DNA of 64,000 bases. Origin: an uncultured beta proteobacterium (GTDB lineage Bacteria > Pseudomonadota > Gammaproteobacteria > Burkholderiales > SG8-41). The notes under the pieces are model-generated. The model ran no database searches. It worked only from the letters and a program-made list of their open reading frames with translations, and had not been told where the DNA came from. Positions 1-8,869 of this stretch are shown here, in pieces. The DNA lies in assembly GCA_903893565.1 (NCBI GenBank), contig CAITMU010000105.1, positions 186,001-250,000 on the forward strand, given 5' to 3'. Every line of letters starts with the position of its first letter. The stretch's first letter is position 1. The translations under genes were made by a program, and so were the position numbers.

Positions 1-699
1 GTAAAAATTAGCATTAATGTGAAACATGGGCAAAACCACCATCACGCGATCATCATTTTGCAAGTAAACCCGCTGAACGAAGGCTTCACCGCCGGCTACA
101 AAGTTCGCTTGACTGTGCATGGCACCTTTAGGAAAACCCGTCGTCCCAGAGGTGTAGACGATGAGGACAGTATCCTCGGCACTCACCTTCATAGGACTTA
201 ATGGGGTTGGAATGGCTTGCGTCAAAGCTTCGAGGGCCGGCACCTCCTCGTGAGCCTCGTCAAGTAAGGCAATCCAGGGCTTCATTGGCAGCGATTGGAT
301 CGCTTGCCTCACCACGGGCAGGGTATCCTTAGAGGCCAACACGGCACAAACCTCAGAATGCGTTAAAACATATTTCGCCTCTTCAACACCAAACTCAGGG
401 TTCACCGGAACCATAATCGCCCCGATACTAGCCAAAGAGAGCAAAGCCAGCACATGACCATCACAATTGCGTGCCATCACGGCGACCCGATCGCCATGGG
501 CTACGCCTTGGGATAAGAAAAAACTGGCCGTGCGTTCAACACGATGGGCAAATTGCGCCCAAGTCCAAGATTGGCCATTAAAAAAAATGAATTCGCGATC
601 CGGGTCCACTTTCGCCCGACTATGAAACACACCCATCAATGTCGAATCATGAGGGGCATAGAGACGCAGAACTTCAAGAGGTTTTTTCATGGGGGTCAT
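1..699 (-). CDS. AMP-dependent acyl-CoA synthetase (C-terminus cut by window edge)
   Basis: The minus-strand frame is open from an ATG at 699 (a second in-frame ATG is at 690) to the window edge, giving 233 N-terminal residues. It contains the ATP/AMP-binding signature YTSGTTGFPKGA and the following LPMFHINA block, which place it in the ANL superfamily of acyl-CoA synthetases that activate carboxylic acids to CoA thioesters via an acyl-adenylate. The substrate-selecting half and the C-terminal lid domain lie outside the window. It is followed by an amidase on the same strand 36 nt upstream, so hydrolysis of an amide followed by CoA activation is a plausible link, but this is inference. No clear ribosome binding site precedes either ATG. 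Confidence 0.88.
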   Translation of the reverse strand, partial: MTPMKKPLEVLRLYAPHDSTLMGVFHSRAKVDPDREFIFFNGQSWTWAQFAHRVERTASFFLSQGVAHGDRVAVMARNCDGHVLALLSLASIGAIMVPVNPEFGVEEAKYVLTHSEVCAVLASKDTLPVVRQAIQSLPMKPWIALLDEAHEEVPALEALTQAIPTPLSPMKVSAEDTVLIVYTSGTTGFPKGAMHSQANFVAGGEAFVQRVYLQNDDRVMVVLPMFHINANFY

Positions 700-734
700 A
701 AAAAGAGCGATAAAAATAAAAGGCTAAATAAACA

Positions 735-2018
735 CTACGCTAAGAACTGTTTATGCACCCAACGTGCCGCCTCAAAGAGTAATCGATCGTTGTTTCGCGC
801 GGCAATCAATTGCGCGCCCACCGGAAGACCATGAGGACCTTTAAATAAGGGTAGGGTCATCGAAGGCACATGGGTGCTAGTCCAAATAAGGCAGTGAGAG
901 GCATTTCCTGTCGCATTCAAACCAAGCGGGGCTTCCCCCGATGTGGCAGGGACTAACAACACATCAAAATCATTGATGACATCATGCATGCTGCGGCGTA
1001 ATCGTGCCAAGATCTGGCGAGATTGTCGGTAAGTTTGAATCGAACACGCCAATCCATCCTTCAATCGATTGTCTCGCAAAGTTTGGCTAATCGAGGAATA
1101 GTGATGATCTATCTCCCAGGCCCTGTTGCGAGCAAACTCGAAACTCGAGACCCAACGGTGGGCTTGTTCGACTTGTTCAAACTCTGCGGGTAGCGTGACG
1201 GCGCTTACCTTCGCACCTGCGCGTGCCAAATGTTCGGCGCAGTCTTCTAAACTTTTTTGGGTCGTCAAATCACATTGATCCCAGAAATGGGTTTTACAAA
1301 AACCGATACGCGGGGGTTGCATCAGGGTGGGTGACAAACGTTGCGGCTCGATACCCATCATAACGTCCTTATAAAGGACGATATCTTCAACGCTACGGGC
1401 TATTAATCCGAGCGTATCCAAGGAGCCTGCCGCCTCCATCACACCCGAACAACGAATTTCTCCCCACGTGGGTCGATAGCCCACACATCCGCAATAGGCA
1501 GCCGGTCGAATGGTGGAGCCCGTGGTCTGGGTGCCCAACGCTAAGGGCACCATATGATCCCCCACTGCGGCAGCCGAACCACTCGATGAGCCACCAGGCG
1601 TGCGGGCCGGATCCTGCGGATGAGAAGTTTTACCGGGATGTCGATTAGCAAATTCCGTCGTCACGGTTTTACCCATAATGAGACCACCCGCACGACGTGT
1701 TAAAGCGACCACCGCCGCATCGACTCGAGGACGATGACCTTGATGAATCGGCGTACCATACTCGGTAGGCATATCACAGGTATCGATAATGTCTTTAATG
1801 CCCACTGGCACCCCGTGTAGGGCTCCTATCGAAGCTCTCGCATCGACCGCGCGTGCTTGTTTAATCACTGCGTCGGGATCTAGGTAATGCCAGGCCTTGA
1901 CTTGGGATTCACGCGCCTCGATGTGTTCAAGGCAATCACGGGCAACAGCCTCGGCTGTGGTCTTTTTATCAGCGATCGCCTCCACTATCTGCGTGGCAGT
2001 TAAATCATGAAGTTTCAA
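735..2018 (-). CDS. Amidase signature family hydrolase
   Basis: A 427-aa protein of the amidase signature (AS) family, related to GatA and broad-specificity amidases. The Ser-cisSer-Lys triad is visible: Lys75 in GVPVGIKD, cis-Ser144 in GGSSSGS, and nucleophile Ser168 in TTGSTIRPAA. It should hydrolyse a carboxamide to acid and ammonia; the substrate is not readable. The start is a TTG at 2018 preceded by an AGGAAAAG ribosome binding site; no ATG is better placed. It is not likely to be the tRNA amidotransferase subunit because no gatB or gatC is adjacent. It sits between an acyl-CoA synthetase and an alpha/beta hydrolase on the same strand. Confidence 0.85.
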   Translation of the reverse strand: MKLHDLTATQIVEAIADKKTTAEAVARDCLEHIEARESQVKAWHYLDPDAVIKQARAVDARASIGALHGVPVGIKDIIDTCDMPTEYGTPIHQGHRPRVDAAVVALTRRAGGLIMGKTVTTEFANRHPGKTSHPQDPARTPGGSSSGSAAAVGDHMVPLALGTQTTGSTIRPAAYCGCVGYRPTWGEIRCSGVMEAAGSLDTLGLIARSVEDIVLYKDVMMGIEPQRLSPTLMQPPRIGFCKTHFWDQCDLTTQKSLEDCAEHLARAGAKVSAVTLPAEFEQVEQAHRWVSSFEFARNRAWEIDHHYSSISQTLRDNRLKDGLACSIQTYRQSRQILARLRRSMHDVINDFDVLLVPATSGEAPLGLNATGNASHCLIWTSTHVPSMTLPLFKGPHGLPVGAQLIAARNNDRLLFEAARWVHKQFLA

Positions 2019-2067
2019 TTTCTTTTCCTAAAAATATCTCAAATGAATCGATCCAAACGGCCAAGCC

Positions 2068-2982
2068 TTAGGCGACATAAATGGGCTCAGGTTGACTGAA
2101 AAAAGCATGCAAAATATGATAAACCGTCATGTAATTAATCTGCTGGAAACTCGCGTGAGAAATCCCGGACATCACAGCAAATTGCTTATCAGGGTTTGGC
2201 AATCGTTTAAAAAACTCGATGAGATCATCAAAGCCAGCAATCCCATCAAACTGCCCTCTCATAATAATAGTGGCCGCACGAATGTGACTGGGGTCCACCA
2301 TCGGTAGTTTTGAGCACATATCCACATAAGTGCCGGTTGGCACTGAGTCATCTAAAGCCAGCACTTGATCAGCAAAGGCCTCAATCACCCGCTCTTCAGC
2401 ACAGCCCGGATGATCTCGATTGAAAATCGAGTGCATAAAAGCACGGTCCATGGGCCTACGATTGATTTTTTTAAATTCTGGCAGTTTCTTTTTCCTCTCC
2501 TCTAGGGTGGGACTGCCTTCACCCGTCCAGACAAAAGCATCCAAAGCCAGACGGCTCACGCGCTGCGGAAATCGTTGCGCAAAAAGGGCTGCTCTCAGTG
2601 CTCCAGAAGAAATACCATAAATAAGAAATTGGCTAACACCTCTGGTTTTTTGAATGTAATCGGTGGCCGCCTCCAAATCATCCACGCCGTTGGCAATGTC
2701 AAAGTTTATGGGGCGTTTTTTATCCGAACGGCCATAGCCCTCCATATCGACACACCAAGTATCAAAACCCTTTTCTACAAAATAATCCATAGCCGAAGAA
2801 TGCGCTCGCCCAGGCACTTTTAGATCAAAAGTGGGTTGTGAGGCCATAGAAGAGCCATGAACAAACAAAATGGTGGGGCGCTTGCCTGCTACGGCCGCAG
2901 ATTTCTCAAACAAAAAAAGACGCACATCCCCTTTTTGAGTCCAGTGGTCCTGTTGTTTAATCGCTATGGGGGATACACTCAT
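2068..2982 (-). CDS. Alpha/beta hydrolase
   Basis: A 304-aa alpha/beta-hydrolase-fold protein. The oxyanion HG motif (FVHGSS), nucleophile elbow GISSG (Ser125), acidic residue Asp246 (GQFDG) and catalytic His276 (GISHAS) are all present and in order. There is no signal peptide, so it is probably cytoplasmic. The reaction is ester, lactone or C-C hydrolysis of an unknown substrate. It lies upstream of the amidase on the same strand (49-nt gap), and a strong divergent promoter for the plus-strand cluster starts about 120 nt away. The ATG at 2982 has only a weak purine stretch upstream. Confidence 0.82.
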   Translation of the reverse strand: MSVSPIAIKQQDHWTQKGDVRLFLFEKSAAVAGKRPTILFVHGSSMASQPTFDLKVPGRAHSSAMDYFVEKGFDTWCVDMEGYGRSDKKRPINFDIANGVDDLEAATDYIQKTRGVSQFLIYGISSGALRAALFAQRFPQRVSRLALDAFVWTGEGSPTLEERKKKLPEFKKINRRPMDRAFMHSIFNRDHPGCAEERVIEAFADQVLALDDSVPTGTYVDMCSKLPMVDPSHIRAATIIMRGQFDGIAGFDDLIEFFKRLPNPDKQFAVMSGISHASFQQINYMTVYHILHAFFSQPEPIYVA

Positions 2983-3101
2983 CGTGGTTATCTCGCTCTT
3001 GTGGGTGATAAAAAAAATAAAAAATCGATGGTTTCTAACACCCCGAAGTCTAGGCTAGGGCTCGCAGAGCGTCAAACAGTATAGATCACAAAAAACCGCG
3101 T

Positions 3102-3130
3102 TTGGCAGTGCGGGGTAAGGCGCTTATAAT
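3102..3130 (+). promoter_or_regulatory. Sigma70-type promoter of the Bug receptor/acyl-CoA dehydrogenase cluster
   Basis: TTGGCA at 3102-3107 and a perfect TATAAT at 3125-3130 are separated by 17 bp, close to the sigma70 consensus. Transcription would start near 3137, about 33 nt before the first ATG at 3170. Confidence 0.65.
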
Positions 3131-3169
3131 TTCGCACTCTCGACCGTTTTTCTTGCACAATCACCGACC

Positions 3170-4225
3170 ATGCCCCAATCTGGAAACCTAGCTCAGATGA
3201 AATCGACACAAAATACCCCTCAAGGAAAGAACGCGCCTAGCGACTTTTTAAATATGGGTTCTTACGTGCTGACGGCAATTCTATTGTGTGGCGTTTTCTT
3301 AGGACCAACGGCCAGGGCACAAATGACCCCCCGTTTTCCTATTAAACCCATTCACCTGATTATTCCTTTCCCTCCCTCGGGCAGTAACGATATCGTAGGT
3401 CGTTTTATCGCTCAAAAACTCACAGAACGCTTAGGTCAGCAAATAATCGTAGAAAATCGCGCCGGTGCTGACGGCATCATCGGCGCTACCCTGGCGGCTA
3501 GTGCGGCGGCCGACGGCTATACCCTACTGGAAGTCTCCACCTCCTACTCCATGAATCCCTCGATTCATAAACTGCCCTATGACCCCATTAAGTCCCTTAC
3601 CGCCATTGCCATGATCGGTTCCGGTGCTAACGTGATTGCCGCTCACCCCTCGCTTCCTGCCACGAACACCCGACAACTGATTCAGATCGCCAAAGCAAAC
3701 CCAGGCCAATTACGCTACGCATCCTCAGGCATCGGGGGCTTTAATCATTTTGGCGGCGAATTATTTAAACACATGGCAAAAGTGGACATCATCCATGTCC
3801 CCTATAAAGGAGGGGGGCCGGCGATGATGGACGTGATCGCCGGACAAGTGGAAATATTATTTGGCACCATCACCCAAACGATTCCTTTTATTCGTACGGA
3901 AAAATTAAAAGTCTTGGGCCTTGGCAATCTTAAACGATCCTCACTACTGCCTAACGTGCCCACCGTTTCAGAAAGTGGCATCCCAGGCTACGATTGCAGC
4001 ATCTGGTGGGGTATTCTGGGCCCTACAGGAATTGCCACCGATATTATCAATAAACTGAATGCTGAGATCGCTGCCATTTTACGCGATCCAGAAGCGGCAA
4101 AACGCTTACAAAATGAAGGGGCCGAACCCAGCATTTTAACCCCCGATGAATTTAATAAATTCATCGTCCAGGATATAAATAAGTGGCGCAATGTGGCCCA
4201 ACAAGCCAAAATTATCAGTAATTAA
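3170..4225 (+). CDS. Bug/TctC-family periplasmic solute receptor
   Basis: A 351-aa extracytoplasmic receptor of the Bug (TctC) family. A hydrophobic segment at about residues 31-48 ends in an ARA-Q type signal peptidase site. The mature part has the typical family start (FPIKPIHLIIPFPPSG, with SNDIVGR after it), the VENRAGADG block and HVPYKGGGPA. These proteins bind carboxylates or amides in the periplasm and deliver them to TctAB-type permeases, but no tctA or tctB is in this window. The start is uncertain: ATG 3170, 3197 or 3254 all remain possible and none has a clear ribosome binding site. It is the first gene after a strong promoter and precedes beta-oxidation-type genes, so its ligand may be their substrate. 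Confidence 0.87.
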   Translation: MPQSGNLAQMKSTQNTPQGKNAPSDFLNMGSYVLTAILLCGVFLGPTARAQMTPRFPIKPIHLIIPFPPSGSNDIVGRFIAQKLTERLGQQIIVENRAGADGIIGATLAASAAADGYTLLEVSTSYSMNPSIHKLPYDPIKSLTAIAMIGSGANVIAAHPSLPATNTRQLIQIAKANPGQLRYASSGIGGFNHFGGELFKHMAKVDIIHVPYKGGGPAMMDVIAGQVEILFGTITQTIPFIRTEKLKVLGLGNLKRSSLLPNVPTVSESGIPGYDCSIWWGILGPTGIATDIINKLNAEIAAILRDPEAAKRLQNEGAEPSILTPDEFNKFIVQDINKWRNVAQQAKIISN

Positions 4226-4262
4226 TTTTTTTATTCCATCTTAATTAACGGAGATAGACAGT

Positions 4263-5429
4263 ATGGATTTTACGATCAGTGACGACCAACGAGCCTTTGT
4301 TGAAACGGTACGTAAGGTATGTCAAAAAGAATTCGCCCCGCGTGCCATCAAATACCTTGATGGCTCTTGGCCCGCAGAAAACATGAAACGTCTGGGTGAA
4401 ATCGGCGTTCTTGGAATGTCTATTCCCGAAGAGTACGGGGGCTCAGGTATGACCACCCTAGATAGTGTGCTCGTACTCGAAGAGATTGGTAAAGTCTGCT
4501 ACGTCACAGCCATGGGCGCTTTAGGGGAAGTCGGAGCGCAATCGCGCATCATCGCCACCTACGCACCTGAGTCGATCAAAAGAGATATCCTCCCCCGGGT
4601 TGCCGCCGGAGAAGCGATGTTAGCCATTTGTCTCACCGAACCCGATGCCGGCACCGATGTACCGAATTATCGAACGAACTGTGAGATCAAGGGGGGAAAG
4701 GTGATTTTGAATGGCGCTAAGACCCTAATTAGTCGCGCCGATATTGCCGAAATGTTCGTGGTATTTACCCGCGTCAACAATGTGGCAGGGGCGGAAGGGA
4801 TTGGCTGCGTTTTAGTACCTAGAAACGTACCCGGGCTTTCCTATAACACCACCTACCACACCATGGGTGGAGAGTATTTGTCCGACGTGCGCTTTGAAAA
4901 CATTGAATTGCCATTAGAAAACCTCGTATTGCGCGATAACGGAATGAAACGCTTGTTATCTGCCTTTAACGTTCAGCGCTGCTTAAACCCCGCCATTTGC
5001 TTGGGTATCTCGGAAGGCGCGCTCGAAGAGTCCATCAAATACATGCGTGACCGAAAAGCATTTGGTAAAGCGATTGGCCAATTTCAAGGCATGCGTTGGA
5101 AAGCGGCTGATATGATGATACAAATTGAGGCTGGACGCGGCCTGCTTTATAGAGCGGCTGTTTCCGGAAAACAGTTCCCCGATCCGACCTTGGCCGCCAT
5201 GGCAAAAATCTATTGCAATGAAATGTCCATCCGCGTCACCTCAGAGGCTGTTCAGGTCCATGGTGGCTATGGTTTTACGGATGAATTTCCTGTATCGCGC
5301 TTTTTCCGTGGCACCCGTTACGGTAGTCTTGGCGGCGGTACAACAGAAACCTTAAGAAACCTCGTCAGCCGTAAACTCGTTGACCAAATGGACTTGGCCA
5401 GCGGCATTTTAGGGATGGGTTACTTTTAA
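4263..5429 (+). CDS. Acyl-CoA dehydrogenase family protein
   Basis: A 388-aa flavoprotein of the acyl-CoA dehydrogenase superfamily. The FAD-contacting AICLTEPDAGTD block, the RKAFGKAIGQFQ segment and QVHGGYGFTDE near the C-terminus are clear. The usual medium-chain base position (YEGT) reads GGGT (around residue 358). The alternative position used by isovaleryl-CoA dehydrogenase-like members (often VERC) is VQRC, with Gln at 238. The active base is therefore not obvious. A good ribosome binding site (GGAG) precedes the ATG at 4263. It is followed by an enoyl-CoA hydratase after only 9 nt, so the two probably act in successive oxidation and hydration of the same CoA ester. Confidence 0.85.
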   Translation: MDFTISDDQRAFVETVRKVCQKEFAPRAIKYLDGSWPAENMKRLGEIGVLGMSIPEEYGGSGMTTLDSVLVLEEIGKVCYVTAMGALGEVGAQSRIIATYAPESIKRDILPRVAAGEAMLAICLTEPDAGTDVPNYRTNCEIKGGKVILNGAKTLISRADIAEMFVVFTRVNNVAGAEGIGCVLVPRNVPGLSYNTTYHTMGGEYLSDVRFENIELPLENLVLRDNGMKRLLSAFNVQRCLNPAICLGISEGALEESIKYMRDRKAFGKAIGQFQGMRWKAADMMIQIEAGRGLLYRAAVSGKQFPDPTLAAMAKIYCNEMSIRVTSEAVQVHGGYGFTDEFPVSRFFRGTRYGSLGGGTTETLRNLVSRKLVDQMDLASGILGMGYF

Positions 5430-5438
5430 AGTTAAAAA

Positions 5439-6212
5439 ATGACTAAATCAACTTTCGAACACTTGTTGGTAGGACATGACGGCGACGTCGTTGTGGTCAA
5501 AATGGCTCGTGCAAAAGCAAAAAATGCCCTTAACCAAGGGATGCTCAAAGAGCTACGGGCCCTACTCGCGAAAGTTTCTGCCGATCCGCAGGCCCGTGCC
5601 CTTTTACTAACGGGGGAAGGCGATGTCTTTTGTGCTGGTGCCGATTTAAAAGAGCGGCGCGAAAACCCAGGGCAAGATGCGAAATTTCGTGCCCCCTTAC
5701 TCGCTTTCTGGGATGAGGTGGCCGCCTTTTCAAAGCCCTTCATCGTGGCTGTCAATGGCCATGCTGCCGGGGGAGGATTTGAACTGACCTTACTTGCCGA
5801 TGCGGTCATCGCGAGCCAAGACGCCCAATTTTGGTTACCTGAAGTGCAGTGGGGTGGTATACCCGGCGGTTGGGGCACACAAATGCTCACTCGTTTGGTA
5901 GGCCCCCTCAGAGCGCGCTGGATTATATTAAATGGACACCGGTTATCAGCGCCTCAGATGCTTGAAATGGGACTGGTCACCCATGTTACCCCACAGGATC
6001 ACGTGTTAGACACAGCGCGAGCCATAGCAAAGGAACTCGCTACGCGCCCCCCGACAGCTGTGGCTATGGCCAAAGAGGCGATCCGTCAGGCAATGAACCT
6101 ACCTCTGAGCCAAGGGGTCATTAAAGAAGAAGCCCTGTTACAAATATCGGTCGCAAGTCCTGAACGTCAAGCCATGCTCGATCGTTTTGCCGAGGGACAC
6201 CGCCCTAAATAA
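5439..6212 (+). CDS. Enoyl-CoA hydratase/isomerase family protein
   Basis: A 257-aa crotonase-fold protein. The oxyanion-hole segments CAGADLKER and AAGGGFELTLLAD are present, and both acidic residues used by true hydratases are seen (Glu in GGGFEL and Glu in LPEV). Hydration of a 2-enoyl-CoA is therefore chemically possible, although isomerase or carbon-carbon lyase activity cannot be excluded. It starts 9 nt after the acyl-CoA dehydrogenase stop, implying one transcript. The ATG at 5439 has a weak purine-rich upstream region. No promoter is obvious in the preceding gap. Confidence 0.86.
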   Translation: MTKSTFEHLLVGHDGDVVVVKMARAKAKNALNQGMLKELRALLAKVSADPQARALLLTGEGDVFCAGADLKERRENPGQDAKFRAPLLAFWDEVAAFSKPFIVAVNGHAAGGGFELTLLADAVIASQDAQFWLPEVQWGGIPGGWGTQMLTRLVGPLRARWIILNGHRLSAPQMLEMGLVTHVTPQDHVLDTARAIAKELATRPPTAVAMAKEAIRQAMNLPLSQGVIKEEALLQISVASPERQAMLDRFAEGHRPK

Positions 6213-6362
6213 AGACTCTTTAAATGCTTTTTTTAGCCTCCCCGCTCATGGGTTTTGCTATAGAAAGACAAGATCTCACACAAATGGGATTAGAATGACA
6301 CTCCCCCCGTGTAGGGTCGTAATAATTCATTTTTTATAAAGCTGATCAGAGAGGATTTCACC

Positions 6363-7136
6363 ATGGATTTAGGATTAAAAGGCAAGATAGCCGTGATTAC
6401 CGGAGGCAGTGATGGAATTGGCCGAGCCACAGCCATACTACTGGCTCGAGAAGGTGCAAAAGTCGCCATATGCGCACGCGGTGAAGAAAAACTAAACGCA
6501 ACCGCCGCAGAAATCAAAAAATTCGGGGGCGAAGTGTTAGCGGTGAGTGCCGATATGTTCAAAAGTGAGGATATCGTCCGTCTTTTTGATACAGTCATCA
6601 AACATTGGGGCTCGGTTGATATATTAGTCAATAATGCAGGCACCTCCCAGCGCGGCAATTTTCTAGAAATCTCAGACCAACAATGGCATGACGATATTGA
6701 ATTAAAAGTGTTTGGTGCGATTCGTTGCACACGACTGGCCATTCCCCACATGAAAAAACGCGGCGGTGGGCGTATCATTAATATCACCATCTCCAGCGCT
6801 AAGCAGCCTGGCGCAGGCTCCATGCCCACTTCCATGTCACGTGCAGCAGGCTTAGTGCTGACAAAATCCTTATCCAAGGAATACGCACCAGACAATATCC
6901 TCGTCAACACGGTTTGCATCGGCAAGATCAAATCCGGCCAACATGATCGACGCATGGTTCGCGAGTCTCGCAGTCCCGAGAAATATTACAACGATGAATC
7001 GAAACAAATCCCTATGGGTCGATTTGGAGAAGCGGAAGAAGCCGCCTCAGCCATTGTCTTTTTAGCCTCCTCTGCTGCTAGTTATGTGACCGGCACCAGC
7101 ATTAATCTGGATGGTGGCATGTCAGGTGTGCTCTAA
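6363..7136 (+). CDS. Short-chain dehydrogenase/reductase with a degenerate active site
   Basis: A 257-aa Rossmann-fold SDR. The cofactor motif TGGSDGIG (residues 13-20), the NNAG motif (90-93) and the C-terminal LDGGMS block are intact. By alignment to FabG through the conserved LTKSL helix, the catalytic Tyr is Thr156 and the catalytic Lys is Arg160 (PTSMSRAAG), while Ser144/145 remain. The classical YxxxK pair is therefore absent. A good ribosome binding site (GAGAGGA) precedes the ATG. It lies between an enoyl-CoA hydratase and a Bug receptor gene and may process a hydroxyacyl-CoA, but without the catalytic pair another role is possible. Confidence 0.83.
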   Translation: MDLGLKGKIAVITGGSDGIGRATAILLAREGAKVAICARGEEKLNATAAEIKKFGGEVLAVSADMFKSEDIVRLFDTVIKHWGSVDILVNNAGTSQRGNFLEISDQQWHDDIELKVFGAIRCTRLAIPHMKKRGGGRIINITISSAKQPGAGSMPTSMSRAAGLVLTKSLSKEYAPDNILVNTVCIGKIKSGQHDRRMVRESRSPEKYYNDESKQIPMGRFGEAEEAASAIVFLASSAASYVTGTSINLDGGMSGVL

Positions 7137-8217
7137 ATTCCTCCCGTTTCAATCCAAATGGCGTTCTTTATTGAAAGTATTTTCTGCCCCCAAAAATTTA
7201 TTTTTGTTGGGGCAGATTTTCAATAAACGTAACCTTCTAACACTTACGATCCCAATGGCCTTGGGGGTCGGTTTGGGGGGCGTCTTGATGCCCCCTATTG
7301 CTGCAGCCCCTTATCCCAGCAAAGCGATACGTTTGATTGTTCCCTTTTCCCCCGGAGGCGCTGGCGACCTCGTGGCCCGCGCATTGGCAAAAAAACTAAC
7401 CCTTCACTTTCAAGAAGCGGTGGTGGTGGATAACCGTGCCGGTGCGGGAGGCATCATCGGGGTGCAAATAACTGCAAAATCAACCGCTGATGGATACACG
7501 CTGTTACTGTCAACGTCCAGCACCCAAGTCATTGGCCCTATTTTGCAACCTCATCTACCCTATGACGTCGTCAAAGACTTCACTCCCATAAGTTTGGCTG
7601 TTTTAATACCTAATATACTCGTTACACATCCGCAGACTGGGATCACTAACCTCGCAGAATTAATCGCTCTGGCCAAGAAAAAACCCAGCACGCTCACTTA
7701 TGCCTCGAACGGTAACGGTACGTCATCGCACCTTGCAGGCGAATTATTCAAAGAAGTGGCCCATATCCAATGGCTCCATGTCCCCTACAAAGGGGCGGGC
7801 ATTGCCATCAATGATCTTTTAGGAGGACATGTTGATTTACTCTTGGGTGGAATCTCCACCTCACTACCGCATATCCGAACCAAGCGTCTGAGAGCGCTTG
7901 CCGTCACCAGCCTAAAACGAAGTTCAGCCGCCCCAGACATTCCCAGTGTTTCTGAATCGGGTTTTGCGGGCTTTGAAGTTATACAATGGTTCGGAGTGAG
8001 TGGGCCTTCAAACTTACCCTTACCCTTACTAAAAACACTAAAGATCGCAATACAAAATTCACTGAGTGCCCTCGATTTTAAAGATCAAATGACAGCCTTA
8101 GGAATTGAAGTAGCCAACCCCAGCGAAGAAGACTTTAGTGCTTTTGAAAAAAAAGAAAGAATGAAATGGACTAAAATTTTAAAAGCCAACCCCATTCAAA
8201 TCGATCCACCCTCCTAA
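7111..8217 (+). CDS. Bug/TctC-family periplasmic solute receptor
   Basis: Receptor of the Bug (TctC) family, 368 aa if the outermost ATG is used. The mature start (YPSKAIRLIVPFSPGGAGD), VDNRAGAGG and LHVPYKGAG are diagnostic. The first ATG overlaps the end of the SDR gene by 26 nt and would give an N-terminus with no early signal peptide. The export signal (KRN followed by a hydrophobic run ending near AAAP) suggests a start further in, at TTG 7204/7207 or ATG 7255. A strong hairpin lies just there (7183-7216). Translation may be coupled to or separated from the SDR by this structure. The ligand is unknown. Confidence 0.84.
   Translation: MVACQVCSKFLPFQSKWRSLLKVFSAPKNLFLLGQIFNKRNLLTLTIPMALGVGLGGVLMPPIAAAPYPSKAIRLIVPFSPGGAGDLVARALAKKLTLHFQEAVVVDNRAGAGGIIGVQITAKSTADGYTLLLSTSSTQVIGPILQPHLPYDVVKDFTPISLAVLIPNILVTHPQTGITNLAELIALAKKKPSTLTYASNGNGTSSHLAGELFKEVAHIQWLHVPYKGAGIAINDLLGGHVDLLLGGISTSLPHIRTKRLRALAVTSLKRSSAAPDIPSVSESGFAGFEVIQWFGVSGPSNLPLPLLKTLKIAIQNSLSALDFKDQMTALGIEVANPSEEDFSAFEKKERMKWTKILKANPIQIDPPS
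7183..7216 (+). promoter_or_regulatory. Strong hairpin at the SDR/Bug receptor junction
   Basis: TCTGCCCC (7183-7190) pairs with GGGGCAGA (7209-7216) and CAAAAA with TTTTTG (7191-7196 / 7201-7206), leaving a TTTA loop and a 2-nt TT bulge. The structure covers the probable start region of the receptor gene. There is no long T tract after it, so attenuation or RNA stability control is more likely than plain termination. Confidence 0.45.
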
Positions 8218-8248
8218 ATTTTAAACCCAGTGCCAGCCGTTTTTTTTC

Positions 8249-8869
8249 ATGTCACTCATGGATTCGAGCCTCGCAACGAATAAAAAAAATCTGCGTCAAA
8301 AAATCCTAGCGCAGCGAAATGCGCTAGGTGAAAAATTACGTGTTGAGTTGAGCATACAGATCTGTCAAAAGATTATCTCTTTGCCCTCATTTATGAAGGC
8401 AAAATCGATTCTTGCCTTTGTCAGCATGGGGAGCGAATTAAATACCTCTCCCCTCCTCCAGCACCTTTTACAGACGACGAGCACACAACAACTCGTGTTA
8501 CCCCGGGTCAATACCTCCAAAAAAATACTCGAGTTATATGAGGTTAAACATTTAAACGGCACCTTAGTGCCGGGCATCTGGGGGATCGAAGAACCGGATC
8601 CACTACAGTGCAAAAAAATGAATCCCGATCAAATAGATCTCATTATTGCACCGGGTGTGGCTTTTACGGCTAACGGACTTCGGTTAGGGTATGGCGGGGG
8701 TTACTATGATCGACTCATCGCATCATTAGCAAAAAAACCCCTAATCCTAGCCCCTGTATTTGATCTACAAATGGTATCCACCATACCCATGAGCCCTACC
8801 GATCAACTCGTCGATCTCGTAGTCTCCGAAACTCAAATCTATCAAAGACACCAAACGATCTCCCACTAA
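8249..8869 (+). CDS. 5-formyltetrahydrofolate cyclo-ligase
   Basis: A 206-aa protein of the 5-formyl-THF cyclo-ligase (MTHFS, YgfA/Fau) family, which converts 5-formyltetrahydrofolate to methenyltetrahydrofolate using ATP. The C-terminal signature LRLGYGGGYYDR is present, preceded by IAPGVAF. The start is at ATG 8249 or 8258; no ribosome binding site discriminates. It follows the Bug receptor by only 31 nt, so there is no room for a 6S RNA gene, which often precedes this gene in other proteobacteria. Its stop overlaps the stop of convergent waaA by 4 nt. Confidence 0.88.
   Translation: MSLMDSSLATNKKNLRQKILAQRNALGEKLRVELSIQICQKIISLPSFMKAKSILAFVSMGSELNTSPLLQHLLQTTSTQQLVLPRVNTSKKILELYEVKHLNGTLVPGIWGIEEPDPLQCKKMNPDQIDLIIAPGVAFTANGLRLGYGGGYYDRLIASLAKKPLILAPVFDLQMVSTIPMSPTDQLVDLVVSETQIYQRHQTISH

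Noticed and set aside
6290..6955. A 221-residue minus-strand frame opposite the SDR
   Set aside because: No protein-family resemblance; shadow of the SDR gene.
8218..8248. A 6S RNA gene upstream of the formyl-THF cyclo-ligase
   Set aside because: Only 31 nt separate the genes, too short for 6S RNA.
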